Assembly (NCBI RefSeq): GCF_011064285.1
Contig: NZ_CP049331.1
Location: 3,100,001 to 3,164,000, forward strand
Length of the DNA: 64,000 nt
Direction: 5' to 3'
Source: Vibrio ziniensis
GTDB taxonomy: Bacteria > Pseudomonadota > Gammaproteobacteria > Enterobacterales > Vibrionaceae
Numbering within the stretch: position 1 is the first letter of the stretch; every line of letters starts with the position of its first letter. The position numbers and the translations under genes were made by a program. Under the pieces are notes generated by a model. That model was given only the letters and a program-made list of their open reading frames with translations. It searched no databases and was not told where the DNA came from. This document shows positions 9,140 to 18,885 of the stretch, in pieces.

Positions 9140-9308
9140 TACCATCCTAGATAAAAATATGATCAGACTGAGCATCGGTAGAACAGCGAATGGGCGTCAA
9201 ACGCACACGCGCATTCATTCGTCCCTGAAGCTCCGCCGAGCCATCCATGGCTCGGAGGGTTTGCTTATTGACGCCCATTCACTGATCAGGAAATTTTCCA
9301 GAATGGTA
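9140..9308. mobile_element. MITE-like element, full copy 1
   Basis: A 169-bp unit beginning TACCATCCTAGATAAAAATA and ending AATTTTCCAGAATGGTA. The ends are imperfect inverted repeats of about 27 bp that converge on TGATCAG. Inside, GAATGGGCGTCAA pairs with TTGACGCCCATTC, and CCGAGCCATCCATGGCTCGG is a perfect palindrome, so the whole unit can fold into one long hairpin. It encodes no protein. The outer TA may be a target duplication. Near-identical units occur at 27492, 45864 and 56645. Confidence 0.85.
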
Positions 9309-9347
9309 TTAGATTTGGTCATAGTTAAAAATAGCAGAAATAAAAAT

Positions 9348-9363
9348 CCCCACCTAAGTGGGG
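9348..9363 (-). terminator. Minus-strand terminator downstream of spf
   Basis: CCCCAC-CTAA-GTGGGG with a T-tract (ATTTTTATTT) on the minus strand, about 330 bp downstream of Spot 42. No annotated gene ends here. It implies a short transcript from the 9364-9680 stretch, which otherwise looks non-coding. A 29-codon frame (9414-9325, with GAGG four bases ahead) runs through the hairpin, but I do not call it as a gene. Confidence 0.65.
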
Positions 9364-9688
9364 AAACGGAGAGAGTCTAAGATATTCATTATTATTATGT
9401 GGCTTAGAATTCATCAATCCTCTATCAAATACAATATAGCTTGATCACGAAAACTACCTTCCGCCTCGCATACCTTTCTATATTATTGTTTTTCAGTTAG
9501 TTACGTTTTCATTAATAGAATTATTGCTCTAAAAATAAGTGCATCTAATGCTGATATAAAATTACAGAACTGACATTAGGATTCATAAAACAGAGAGCCA
9601 TCAGTGGGCACTACAGCGCGAAAAATATCAAAGATGTTTGAAACAAGATGGGAGATTTTGCAGGAGAAATTTTTTTCTAGCGCACAAG

Positions 9689-9793
9689 AAAAAACGCCCC
9701 AGTCAAAAGGAGACTGGGGCGGCTGAATCAGCCTAATCCAATAACGTGAAACAAAAGGTCTGAAAGATAGAACATCTTACCTCTGTACCCTAC
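9689..9793 (-). ncRNA. spf: Spot 42 RNA
   Basis: Read on the minus strand it begins GTAGGGTACAGAGGTAAGAT and continues almost identically to E. coli Spot 42 through the UUCUAUCUUUCAGACC region. It ends in a terminator hairpin built on GCCCCAGTC / GACTGGGGC plus T-tract. It lies just downstream of polA, between polA and engB, exactly as in E. coli. Spot 42 is an Hfq-dependent RNA, repressed by CRP-cAMP, that lowers expression of secondary carbon-source genes. That makes arabinose and rhamnose genes in this window reasonable things to examine as targets. Confidence 0.96.
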
Positions 9794-9971
9794 GGAAGTT
9801 AATGTACAACAATTGGTCAGAAATGAAAACCGTTTTTGTAATTTTTTTTCATTAACTTTTTATTAAGCAACATAAACGCTTGAATTGCGTTTATTTTTTT
9901 ACGGATAAAAATAAAGCCAGCAATTGTGCGCTGGCTCGTATTTATCTCGTTTACAGGGCAGAACGGTGTGA

Positions 9972-12770
9972 TTAGTGTGCCTGATCCCAGTTGTCACCAT
10001 GCCCTGCTTCAGCAACCAGTGGCACTTGGAGAGAAGCCGCCGACTCCATCAATTCTCGTACTTTACTTTCAATTTCGGATAAAGCCGTCTCTTCCACTTC
10101 AAACACCAGTTCATCGTGTACTTGCATCAGCAATTTAACGCGACCAGCGCCCTCTTCACGGATCCATTTATCAACAGACAACATCGCTTTCTTAATGATG
10201 TCAGCAGCCGTACCTTGCATCGGTGCGTTAATCGCCGCACGCTCCGCCGCTTTGCGACGCATAGCATTACGAGAAGTGATTTCCGGTAAATGAAGGCGAC
10301 GACCAAAGATGGTTTCTACATATCCCTGCTCAGAAGCGGCACTACGTGTATCTTCCATGTACTGCATGACGCCAGGGTAACGCTCAAAGTATTTATCCAT
10401 ATAGGTTTGTGCTTCACCACGAGGAATACCGAGCTGTTTAGCCAAACCAAAGGCGCTCATACCGTAGATCAAACCGAAGTTAACCGCTTTCGCTCGGCGA
10501 CGCTGTTCGCTGGTCACCTGGTCGATGCGGATCCCTAAGATCTCTGCAGCGGTAGCAGCGTGGATATCTTTACCTTGTTGGAACGCTTCCAATAACGCTT
10601 TGTCACCCGACAGATGCGCCATGATACGCAGTTCGATTTGCGAGTAGTCGACGGCCATGATTTTCCAACCATGTGGAGCAATGAACGCTTGGCGAATGCG
10701 GCGTCCTTCCTCGTTACGAATTGGAATGTTCTGTAAGTTAGGATCGGTGGAAGACAAACGACCAGTCGCAGTCACTGCCTGATGATAAGACGTATGTACA
10801 CGACCAGTCGTCGGGTTGATCATCTTTGGCAGCTTATCGGTGTAAGTCGATTTCAGCTTAGCCAAACCACGATATTCCAAAATCACAGCCGGTAGCGGGT
10901 AATCCAATGCCAGCTCTTGCAGCACTTCTTCGTTGGTTGATGGCGTGCCAGAAGGCGTTTTCTTCACAACCGGCAATTTCATTTGCTCGAAAAAAATAGT
11001 TTGTAGCTGTTTTGGCGAACTGAGGTTGAACTCTTGACCTGCAATTTCAAACGCTTTCTTCTCTAGCTCATCAAGGCGTAGAGCGATTTCTTGTGACTGA
11101 GAACCAAGCAGCATGTCATTAATCAACACGCCCGTACGTTCAATACGTGAAATCACAGGCACCAGTGGCATCTCGATATCACGGTAGATAGGAAGCAGCT
11201 TTTCATCTTGCTCAATCAGTTTCCATAAACGATTGTGTAGACGCAGAGTGACATCCGCATCTTCAGCGGCATAGGGTGCCGCTTGCTCTAAATCGATCTG
11301 GTTGAACGTTAGTTGATTTTTGCCTTTGCCCGCCACTTGTTCAAACGAGATACAGCTATGCTGCATAAAGCGCAGTGCCAGGCTGTCCATATCGTGCTTT
11401 CCGCCCACGCTGTTATAAACGTAAGACGCCAGCATAGTGTCATGCGCAATTCCGCGCATTTCAATACCATAACGAGCAAGTACGCTCGCATCGTATTTTA
11501 GGTTCTGGCCAACTTTATGTTTCGACTCATCTTCTAAAATCGGTTTTAGTTGTTCTAGTACCCAGTCACGGCTTAGCTGCTGTGGTGCATCCAGATAATC
11601 GTGAGCAACAGGAACATATGCCGCCTCGCCTTCTGCTACCGCAAAAGAGACGCCGACTAAGTTTGCCACCATGTAATCTAGGCTGTCGGTTTCTGTATCA
11701 AAAGCAAACAGCTCTGAAGATTGCAGCTTATCCAGCCACACATTGAAAGTGTCTTGGTCAAGAATGGTTTGATATTGGCTACGGTCGATTTTCACCGCAG
11801 AGGTATCAGCTTCAGGAGCAGAAGCAGTTGCAGAACCAACAGATGCGGTATCACCGCTTTTCTCTACCGCTTCAACGACACCTGTACCACCTTCTAGCAG
11901 CTCAGATAACCAAGATTTGAATGCCATTTTGCCGTACAGTTCAATCAGAGCATCGCGATCTGGAGTTTGCTTGTGTAGCGATTCAGGTGTGTTTTCTAAC
12001 TCAACATCGAGCTTAATGGTTGCCAGCTTATAAGACATATACGCATTGTCGCGGTTGTCTTCGAGTTTTTGTGCCATGGTCTTAGAGCCACGGAAACCCA
12101 AGTCTGCAATCTTATCTAAGTTCTCATAGAGAGCATCCAGACCACCGATGCCTTGCAACAACGCCGTCGCCGTTTTATCACCGACACCCGGTACACCCGG
12201 AATGTTATCGACTTTATCGCCCATCAGCGCGAGGTAGTCGATAATCAGTTCCGGCGGAATACCAAACTTTTCAATCACGCCATCTCTGTCCATCACCACA
12301 TTAGTCATGGTGTTGATGAGCGTAACGTTATCATCCACCAACTGAGCCATATCTTTATCACCAGTACTAATAAGTACCGGCATGCCTGCTTGTGAAGCCT
12401 GATACGCCAATGTGCCGATAACGTCATCCGCTTCTACACCTTCAATAGAAAGAAGTGGTAAACCCATCGCTCGGATAATGTTGTGTAGTGGTTCAATCTG
12501 GCAGCGCAAATCATCCGGCATTGGCGGACGATGCGCTTTATATTCAGGGAACATTTCATCACGGAACGTTTTGCCTTTGGCATCAAAAATAACGGCAATA
12601 CGATCAGAAGCAAATTGACGCATCATAGAACGAACCATATTCACTACGCCGTAAACAGCGTTAGTTGGAATATCTCCATTACTCATGGTGCCTGGATAAG
12701 CGTGGAATGCGCGATATAAATAAGAAGAACCGTCGATCAAAATTAACGGGTTATCAGGAATGCGAGCCAT
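9972..12770 (-). CDS. polA: DNA polymerase I
   Basis: A 932-residue three-domain enzyme for Okazaki fragment processing and repair. The N-terminal 5'-3' nuclease (about 1-290) shows [19 protein letters not shown] and [12 protein letters not shown] motifs. The 3'-5' proofreading domain (about 330-520) keeps the metal-binding DTETDS, so proofreading should be active. The polymerase domain has motif [16 protein letters not shown], an O-helix region [13 protein letters not shown] and motif [12 protein letters not shown]. Length is close to E. coli Pol I (928). It is transcribed toward spf. The 550-bp region upstream is rich in DnaA-box-like sequences. Confidence 0.98.
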   Translation of the reverse strand: MARIPDNPLILIDGSSYLYRAFHAYPGTMSNGDIPTNAVYGVVNMVRSMMRQFASDRIAVIFDAKGKTFRDEMFPEYKAHRPPMPDDLRCQIEPLHNIIRAMGLPLLSIEGVEADDVIGTLAYQASQAGMPVLISTGDKDMAQLVDDNVTLINTMTNVVMDRDGVIEKFGIPPELIIDYLALMGDKVDNIPGVPGVGDKTATALLQGIGGLDALYENLDKIADLGFRGSKTMAQKLEDNRDNAYMSYKLATIKLDVELENTPESLHKQTPDRDALIELYGKMAFKSWLSELLEGGTGVVEAVEKSGDTASVGSATASAPEADTSAVKIDRSQYQTILDQDTFNVWLDKLQSSELFAFDTETDSLDYMVANLVGVSFAVAEGEAAYVPVAHDYLDAPQQLSRDWVLEQLKPILEDESKHKVGQNLKYDASVLARYGIEMRGIAHDTMLASYVYNSVGGKHDMDSLALRFMQHSCISFEQVAGKGKNQLTFNQIDLEQAAPYAAEDADVTLRLHNRLWKLIEQDEKLLPIYRDIEMPLVPVISRIERTGVLINDMLLGSQSQEIALRLDELEKKAFEIAGQEFNLSSPKQLQTIFFEQMKLPVVKKTPSGTPSTNEEVLQELALDYPLPAVILEYRGLAKLKSTYTDKLPKMINPTTGRVHTSYHQAVTATGRLSSTDPNLQNIPIRNEEGRRIRQAFIAPHGWKIMAVDYSQIELRIMAHLSGDKALLEAFQQGKDIHAATAAEILGIRIDQVTSEQRRRAKAVNFGLIYGMSAFGLAKQLGIPRGEAQTYMDKYFERYPGVMQYMEDTRSAASEQGYVETIFGRRLHLPEITSRNAMRRKAAERAAINAPMQGTAADIIKKAMLSVDKWIREEGAGRVKLLMQVHDELVFEVEETALSEIESKVRELMESAASLQVPLVAEAGHGDNWDQAH

Positions 12771-12896
12771 AGTGTTGCTAGTCCAATGAGAAACAATTGG
12801 CGACTAGGATGCCACGACTGTGTTCAGGATTCTATGCTACCTTGCAAGCTCAACTTCACTCTTTCGTTTAATTACTCATCAACATGCAAATAATTC

Positions 12897-13256
12897 TGTG
12901 GATAACTCTGTTCATAGATTTTATCCACTGGTTATTAACCATTAAAAAACAGTTACCAAACAACAATTAACATATTGTTTTATAATTAAAAAATAAAAGA
13001 TCTAACTTTTAAAACACGATCATTCCCCGATCATCAATTGTGGAAAAGACACTCGGTGTCCTTTTAGTCACCTTGGGATCTAGATCCAAAATGAATGATG
13101 AATTTTCATACACTGACACAGAAATCTTACATTTGAGGATTTTTCTGACGGTGGAAAATCTCGTTCATTACCGGATTGAAAAACTTGTCGCTATACATCA
13201 TCAGCAAAACAGAAAAATATAGGATCGCAAAGCCACCCGTGAATAACGGTGGATAA
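12897..13256. promoter_or_regulatory. DnaA-box and GATC-rich intergenic region upstream of polA
   Basis: One perfect DnaA box (TTATCCACA, minus strand, 12897-12905) and four near-boxes (12921-12929; 13039-13047 as TTTTCCACA; 13150-13158; 13248-13256) lie in 360 bp. There are also six GATC sites (12999, 13018, 13029, 13077, 13083, 13223) and an AT-rich segment (about 12940-13015). No credible gene is present. It may be a DnaA-responsive control region for polA or a DnaA-binding reservoir. The chromosome I origin is normally near mnmG/mioC, not polA. Confidence 0.5.
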
Positions 13257-13262
13257 CACCAG

Positions 13263-13319
13263 CCTAGATAAAAATATGGTCAGACTGAGCATCGGCATCG
13301 GTAGAACAGCGAATGGGCA
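13263..13319 (+). mobile_element. MITE-like element, left-end fragment
   Basis: The left end of the 169-bp family (CCTAGATAAAAATATGGTCAG through GCGAATGGGCAT), with a small internal duplication of CATCGG. It stops directly against the RyhB terminator, and no right end is present. Confidence 0.75.
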
Positions 13320-13320
13320 T

Positions 13321-13543
13321 AAAAAAAGCGACATCGTTTGATGTCGCCTAGCGATATAAGGTCAGCCTGAATTACAACGTTCAGCACTACCATAAAGCTT
13401 AAAAATTACACTGGAAGCAATGTGAGCAATGTCGTGTCAAAAAGAACAGGTTCGTTCGTTTGGTTGCTCATTCACTGCTTATCCAAAAATTCAAAAAAGC
13501 AGGTCGTTCACATCCTTATGAAATTCACTCATTCCCTAAGACA
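13321..13543 (-). ncRNA. ryhB: RyhB iron-responsive regulatory RNA
   Basis: The minus strand at 13436-13411 carries the RyhB core (CACGACATTGCTCACATT then GCTTCCAGT), identical to the E. coli pairing region. It has its own promoter with TTGACA at 13577-13572 and a TATTAT-like -10 at 13555-13550, covered by a strong Fur box. It ends in GCGACATC/GATGTCGC plus seven T residues. The inferred length, about 223 nt, fits the long Vibrio RyhB (about 225 nt) rather than the 90-nt E. coli form. Under iron shortage it represses iron-using proteins through Hfq. Confidence 0.95.
13328..13347 (-). terminator. ryhB terminator
   Basis: GCGACATC-GTTT-GATGTCGC hairpin with seven T residues on the minus strand. 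Confidence 0.9.
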
Positions 13544-13550
13544 AAGTTAA

Positions 13551-13565
13551 TAATAATGATTCTCA
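13551..13565. promoter_or_regulatory. Fur box of the ryhB promoter
   Basis: TAATAATGATTCTCA matches the 7-1-7 Fur consensus TGATAATNATTATCA at 12 of 14 defined positions and overlaps the ryhB -10 region, as expected for repression when iron is plentiful. Confidence 0.88.
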
Positions 13566-13597
13566 TTTAACTGTCAACACCCAAATGAGAAAAAATC

Positions 13598-14035
13598 TCA
13601 TTTATTTTTTAACTGCTTCACAAAGTGAATACGACTTTCCAATAAAGGCTCATAGGGTTCAAAGCTTTCAATCAGGTAATGATTTCTCAATAGCAGCCTC
13701 AACATAGCAGGAAACTGATTACGAGATTTCACTTTAAGCTGTTGATATTTCTTATCAATCACCCACTTTTCCTGTTCGTCGAGTAACTTTTGAGCCAATC
13801 CCATATTGCGTGCTTTAGGGGAAACGCCACCAAACCAGCTGTAGAAGGTCTCAGAATCCAACTCATAGCCGATTTTAAATCCCAAAATTTTGCCTTGCTG
13901 CTCCGCGACCAAAATTAAATGACGCTTACCATCCAATCGCTGTGCCAAACTTTGTTCGTTTTCCTTAACAATGAACTCTTCAATTTCAGTCACAACCTTA
14001 ACGACTTCAGACAAACTGCCTTCGCGTATCTTCAT
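13598..14035 (-). CDS. GNAT-family N-acetyltransferase
   Basis: A 145-residue single-domain protein. It has the beta strand ILGFKIGYELD and the acetyl-CoA binding region around GVSPKARNMGLAQKLLDEQEKW (a Q/RxxGxG/A-like loop; here ARNMGLA), both typical of GNAT acetyltransferases. The substrate is unknown. In Vibrio the gene sits between hemB and ryhB, as here. A hairpin with T-tract upstream separates it from hemB transcription, so it likely has its own promoter. Confidence 0.8.
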   Translation of the reverse strand: MKIREGSLSEVVKVVTEIEEFIVKENEQSLAQRLDGKRHLILVAEQQGKILGFKIGYELDSETFYSWFGGVSPKARNMGLAQKLLDEQEKWVIDKKYQQLKVKSRNQFPAMLRLLLRNHYLIESFEPYEPLLESRIHFVKQLKNK

Positions 14036-14065
14036 TAATGTTTCCTTAAATTGAGTTCAAAAAGA

Positions 14066-14090
14066 AAAGGCTGGTCAAATGCCAGCCTTT
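14066..14090 (-). terminator. hemB-side terminator
   Basis: AAAGGCTGG / CCAGCCTTT stem with TTTTCTTTTT following on the minus strand. It lies beyond a repeat element that separates it from the hemB stop by about 250 bp. Confidence 0.8.
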
Positions 14091-14297
14091 AGTCACAAAT
14101 CTTTACAGCTTCCCTTTTGAACGGGAAATATTCTCCTCCCCTTTTCAAGGGGAGGCTGGGTGGGGTTGCTTTCACCGCACTTAATTAACACTGCAATGAT
14201 GAATAAGTTCAGTGGACTTCAACCCCCTCTAACTCCCCCTCATCTGAGGGGGAGAACCAAAAGAACAATGCTTTATCTATTTGTGGCGAAGAGACAG
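14090..14297 (-). repeat. GC-box intergenic repeat, copy 1
   Basis: A repeat with TAGTCACAAA at one end and TTTGTGGCGAAGAGACAG at the other, containing CTCCCCTTTTCAAGGGGAG and CTCCCCCTCATCTGAGGGGGAG hairpins plus the shared phrase GTTCAGTGGACTTCAACCCC. It recurs in the opposite orientation at 26419 and 38813. It lies in the hemB 3' region and contains no gene. Confidence 0.8.
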
Positions 14298-14337
14298 GGT
14301 TAATGGTCCACCTTTAGTGACTTGTTCGTCTTCTGGT

Positions 14338-15402
<1,065 letters not shown>

Positions 15403-15612
15403 TCATAGGTTCAGACTTTATTTAATGTGTAGATGCCCCATTCACTAACATAGAAGGCGCTTATAAAAAAAGCACTGCGAGTGGAACAGGTTCTGGCGAA
15501 ATCATATCACTCTCAAACTCTGGTGCTAGAGCCTTTAAGTAAAAATACAAAAAATGACCCGATGCTCACACTCACGTATACTGCCGACAAACAGAATTTA
15601 CGAGACAACACC

Positions 15613-16374
15613 ATGATTGATACCCATGCCCATATCTATGCCAGCGAATTTGACCAAGACAGAGATGACGTCGTTCAACGCGCTTTAGCACAAGGTATCA
15701 AGCAAATTTTGCTGCCAAACATCGATTTGGAATCCATTGAGCCTATGCTGGCAACAGAAGCCGCCTATCCTGAGATTTGCCGTTCTATGATGGGGCTTCA
15801 TCCGTGCTATGTGGACGCCAACGTAAATCAGACTCTGGAAACCATTCGTGCATGGTTCGATAAACACAATTTCATCGCGGTTGGTGAAATAGGTATCGAT
15901 CTTTACTGGGATAAAACCTACCGAGCAGAGCAAGAGATGGCATTTGTCACTCAGCTGAACTGGGCAAAAGAGATGGATCTACCAGTAGTGATTCATACTC
16001 GCGATTCAATTGAAGAAACCTTAACTCTGTTGCGTCAGGAGCAAGATGGTTCTCTGCGCGGCGTATTCCACTGTTTCGGTGGCAGTGTAGAAGAAGCCAA
16101 AGCGATCAACGATTTGGGCTTTCATCTTGGTTTAGGTGGTGTTTCTACCTTTAAAAACGGTGGTATGGATAAGGTAATTCCTTATTTGGATCTCAACTAC
16201 GCAATTTTGGAAACCGACTGTCCTTACCTAGCACCGGCTCCCCATCGTGGTAAACGCAATGAACCTGCGTATACCCAACTCGTTGCTAAACGAGTCGCAG
16301 AACTTCGCGATATGACAATTGAAGAAGTCGACACTCTCACCACATTGAACGCCCAAAAGCTGTTCAATCTTTAG
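15613..16374 (+). CDS. tatD: TatD-family metal-dependent hydrolase/DNase
   Basis: The start at 15613 gives 253 residues beginning MIDTHAHIYA, the metal-binding HXH at the usual position; the longer frame only adds unrelated residues. Other signature parts are GEIGIDLYWD, PVVIHTRDS, FHCFGGS and ETDCPYLAP. TatD proteins are Mg-dependent 3'-5' exonucleases linked to DNA repair. The gene is normally near tatABC; here a cytochrome pair lies between. The final codons and TAG overlap the left end of a MITE copy. Confidence 0.88.
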   Translation: MIDTHAHIYASEFDQDRDDVVQRALAQGIKQILLPNIDLESIEPMLATEAAYPEICRSMMGLHPCYVDANVNQTLETIRAWFDKHNFIAVGEIGIDLYWDKTYRAEQEMAFVTQLNWAKEMDLPVVIHTRDSIEETLTLLRQEQDGSLRGVFHCFGGSVEEAKAINDLGFHLGLGGVSTFKNGGMDKVIPYLDLNYAILETDCPYLAPAPHRGKRNEPAYTQLVAKRVAELRDMTIEEVDTLTTLNAQKLFNL

Positions 16375-16532
16375 ATAAAAATATGATCAGACTGAGCATA
16401 GGTAGAACAACGAATAGGCGTCAAACGCAAACGCGCTTTCATTCGTCCCTGAAGTTCCGCCGAGCCATCCATGGCTCGGAGGGTTTGCTTATCGACGCCT
16501 ATTCACTGATCAGGAAATTATCCAGAATGGTA
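16371..16532 (+). mobile_element. MITE-like element, copy truncated at its left end, joined to tatD
   Basis: The family sequence begins at TAGATAAAAATATGATCAG, lacking the first eight or so bases, and runs to AATTATCCAGAATGGTA. The TAG is the tatD stop codon, so the repeat appears to have fixed the 3' end of that gene. It lies between convergent tatD and the cytochrome b gene. Confidence 0.85.
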
Positions 16533-16546
16533 TTAATCACCTTAAA

Positions 16547-17125
16547 TTAATGTTCCTCCTCATAGCCGGTAATCATGGTTTTGATATGACTGGTGGGGGT
16601 TGGGCCTGTGGTAGTCATATAGACATGCCCAATCAGGAACACCACAAATAAGAACGCCACCAACAAATGCAATCCAGACAAAGCGCCCAATGGAATAACT
16701 TCAATTCCAAATGGATGAAGTAATAACAGCGCACCAGTTACCCAAATCAACGGTGCTAATATCAGCTTAAAGCCCAGATAGAAAAAGCGCTGCAATGGGT
16801 TGTGTTTACGTTCTGGGGTTGCTCTATACGGATGAGTTTGCCCGAGAAAAATACCGCGAATATAAAAACTGACCACGTCTGAAAGCTTGTCAGTGGTTGG
16901 AATATACTGCCGCCATTCACCCGTTGTGAAATGCCAGAAAATGGCAAACAACCACAGTACGATCAGTGTGACGGCGCACCATTCATGCCAGAACAACGCA
17001 TCTTCGAAACCTAACCACTGGTAAGAGCCATGAATCTCAAATCCGGTCGCTATCATCGCGATAATGAGTAAGCTTTGCGCCCAATGCCAGAAGCGTTCGA
17101 AGCGTTTATAGACCATATGACGCAT
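16547..17125 (-). CDS. Cytochrome b561/b6-type membrane subunit
   Basis: A 192-residue integral membrane protein with four or five helices and conserved histidines suited to two b haems (FERFWHWAQS, LFWHEWCAV, FAIFWHFTTGEW, ALSGLHLLVA and LIGHVYMTT). It resembles the cytochrome b subunits of thiosulfate/tetrathionate reductases and formate dehydrogenases. It starts 3 bp after the stop of the octaheme cytochrome gene, so the pair very likely forms a quinol-linked electron transfer complex in which this subunit passes electrons to the periplasmic cytochrome. Confidence 0.85.
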   Translation of the reverse strand: MRHMVYKRFERFWHWAQSLLIIAMIATGFEIHGSYQWLGFEDALFWHEWCAVTLIVLWLFAIFWHFTTGEWRQYIPTTDKLSDVVSFYIRGIFLGQTHPYRATPERKHNPLQRFFYLGFKLILAPLIWVTGALLLLHPFGIEVIPLGALSGLHLLVAFLFVVFLIGHVYMTTTGPTPTSHIKTMITGYEEEH

Positions 17126-17128
17126 AAC

Positions 17129-18715
17129 CTACTCCTTACCTTGTGGACGAGCAAAGAACCTTAGCAAACCGTGTAACGCAACACCGAGCACAGTCAAGGC
17201 GACCAACCACCACAAATACTGGCTGTTACCACCAAGAGCATCATCACGTCCGGGAATATAGAAACCAGCAATCTTCGCCATTCGTCCATCTTTACTGTGG
17301 CAGTCTTGGCACTCTAGTGCTTTTTCTGCAGGTGCAACCATATGGGTGATCGGGAAATGGTAGTCAGTGTCAACGAACGCCATCTCTCCACCAAACTCTA
17401 ATCCTGTTGCTGCCATACCCGCCGTAGCAGCGGCTACCCAGTCATAAGACTTCCAATAAGCTGCGTCATCTTTGCCAAACAAGTGCGGCGTTATCATGAG
17501 CTGATTTTTCACATCGTAAGGCTGTTTACCTTTCATCACTTTAAACGGCCAAATACGTGTGCCCTCCTCACCACAAACGCCTTGTACTTTAGTCAGCTCA
17601 ATTACACCATCAGCATTAGGCACAACCTTTTCACCGACAGTGGTGTAATCAATTTCGCCATTAAAGCAGGCATACTCAGGAATGACGTTTTTTTGCCAGA
17701 CAAAGTCGCCTTTTTTCGGATCATAAAGTGGATTACCCCATTCATCCTTGGTCATTGGACGTTTCTTATCGCCCGCCGTTGACCAGTCCCAGAAGGTTTT
17801 CGTCGCTTTCTCACGGGCAAACTCAGGTATATGGCAAGTCTGGCAAGCGACATTTTCTGCATGCTGATTGAGGCGAACGGCTTCACGTGAACCTTGGTGA
17901 GGCGCTGCACTATGACAAGACTCACAAGTGGCACGGCTCATGTCAGTATGTCCGGGAATGTCGATACCAGAGGTATCTTTTGCATTCATCGAGTAGCGAG
18001 AACCCTGAGTAATGTGCGCACTGGTGGTATGGCAATCCTGACATTTCAAGTTTGCGCCATCTTTGGCGAGGTGGACATCGAGTTCAGGTGAAGCAGTGTT
18101 CAGGCTTGAATCCATATCGCCATGTTTTACGGCATCGCCACCACCACCGAAGAAATGGCAGCTACCACAGTTTTTCACCTCTGGCGTCGCCACGCTTTGG
18201 GCTGATTTCGCTAAATCCACCGCAGGTAATATTTTTCCAGAGCCCACAGGCCATTCAGTGTCGACGTAATTGGGATGACCCGCTGCAGTGGGAAACTTAC
18301 GGTATTGACCAGATTGATCGTGGCAAACCAAACAGTCGATACTCTCTTGTTTAGTGAAGTCAAATTGATTGTCTTTCCAACCATACCCCGTGTGGCAACT
18401 GGTACAGCGAGGCTCGTTGGAAGCGGTTGAAATACAGAAGTTATTGACGACGTTTTTCTTGCCGTAAATCTCATCAGAACTGGTTTGTTTGTGCTCCCAA
18501 GTCCAATGCGTAGAAGCTTGAATTTGCTCACCCGCCTGAGTGTGGCATTCCAAACACGCTTTGGTGACTTCCTGAGCCTTGTGGAAAGGCCCATTCAACT
18601 GCTCAAAGGTTTTGTGATCTGCCGTTGACGCATGAACAAGTGATGTCATTGCCGCCAACAGCAGCAATAACCAATTCGAGAGGTGTCTAATATTTATAGT
18701 TTTCATTCCGAACAT
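17129..18715 (-). CDS. Octaheme c-type cytochrome, tetrathionate reductase (OTR) family
   Basis: A 528-residue exported protein with an N-terminal signal segment (about 12-30), eight CXXCH motifs (CLECH, CTSCH, CLVCH, CGSCH, CQDCH, CESCH, CQTCH, CQDCH) and a C-terminal membrane anchor (LWWLVALTVLGVALHGLLRF). This matches the Shewanella octaheme tetrathionate reductase, which can also reduce nitrite and hydroxylamine in vitro. Its natural substrate in Vibrio is not known. The start could be 18715 or 18706; an AGGAAGG site precedes both. It is paired with the cytochrome b gene downstream. Confidence 0.88.
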   Translation of the reverse strand: MFGMKTINIRHLSNWLLLLLAAMTSLVHASTADHKTFEQLNGPFHKAQEVTKACLECHTQAGEQIQASTHWTWEHKQTSSDEIYGKKNVVNNFCISTASNEPRCTSCHTGYGWKDNQFDFTKQESIDCLVCHDQSGQYRKFPTAAGHPNYVDTEWPVGSGKILPAVDLAKSAQSVATPEVKNCGSCHFFGGGGDAVKHGDMDSSLNTASPELDVHLAKDGANLKCQDCHTTSAHITQGSRYSMNAKDTSGIDIPGHTDMSRATCESCHSAAPHQGSREAVRLNQHAENVACQTCHIPEFAREKATKTFWDWSTAGDKKRPMTKDEWGNPLYDPKKGDFVWQKNVIPEYACFNGEIDYTTVGEKVVPNADGVIELTKVQGVCGEEGTRIWPFKVMKGKQPYDVKNQLMITPHLFGKDDAAYWKSYDWVAAATAGMAATGLEFGGEMAFVDTDYHFPITHMVAPAEKALECQDCHSKDGRMAKIAGFYIPGRDDALGGNSQYLWWLVALTVLGVALHGLLRFFARPQGKE

Positions 18716-18885
18716 ACCTTCCTGGTAGATTAGGATTCGCTTATATAATTAGACGAAAGTAATTTAATTGCGAAGGCAGATCGCAGCACAATTGTTTTAA
18801 ATCAACTTATTGTTCAAAAAACAACCGACAAGCAACAAGATCGTAAAACTGTGATATTCACTGACTTTTGCTCAGACAAGGCTTA

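Noticed and set aside
9132..9380. 82-codon frame after engB
   Set aside because: Most of it is translation of a MITE copy; the same peptide appears at other MITE copies with no other support.
13040..13222. 60-codon frame upstream of polA
   Set aside because: No ribosome site and no recognisable sequence; it lies in the DnaA-box-rich region.
12897..13256. Chromosomal replication origin
   Set aside because: DnaA boxes are present, but the canonical 13-mer array and mnmG/mioC neighbours are missing; kept only as a DnaA-rich region.
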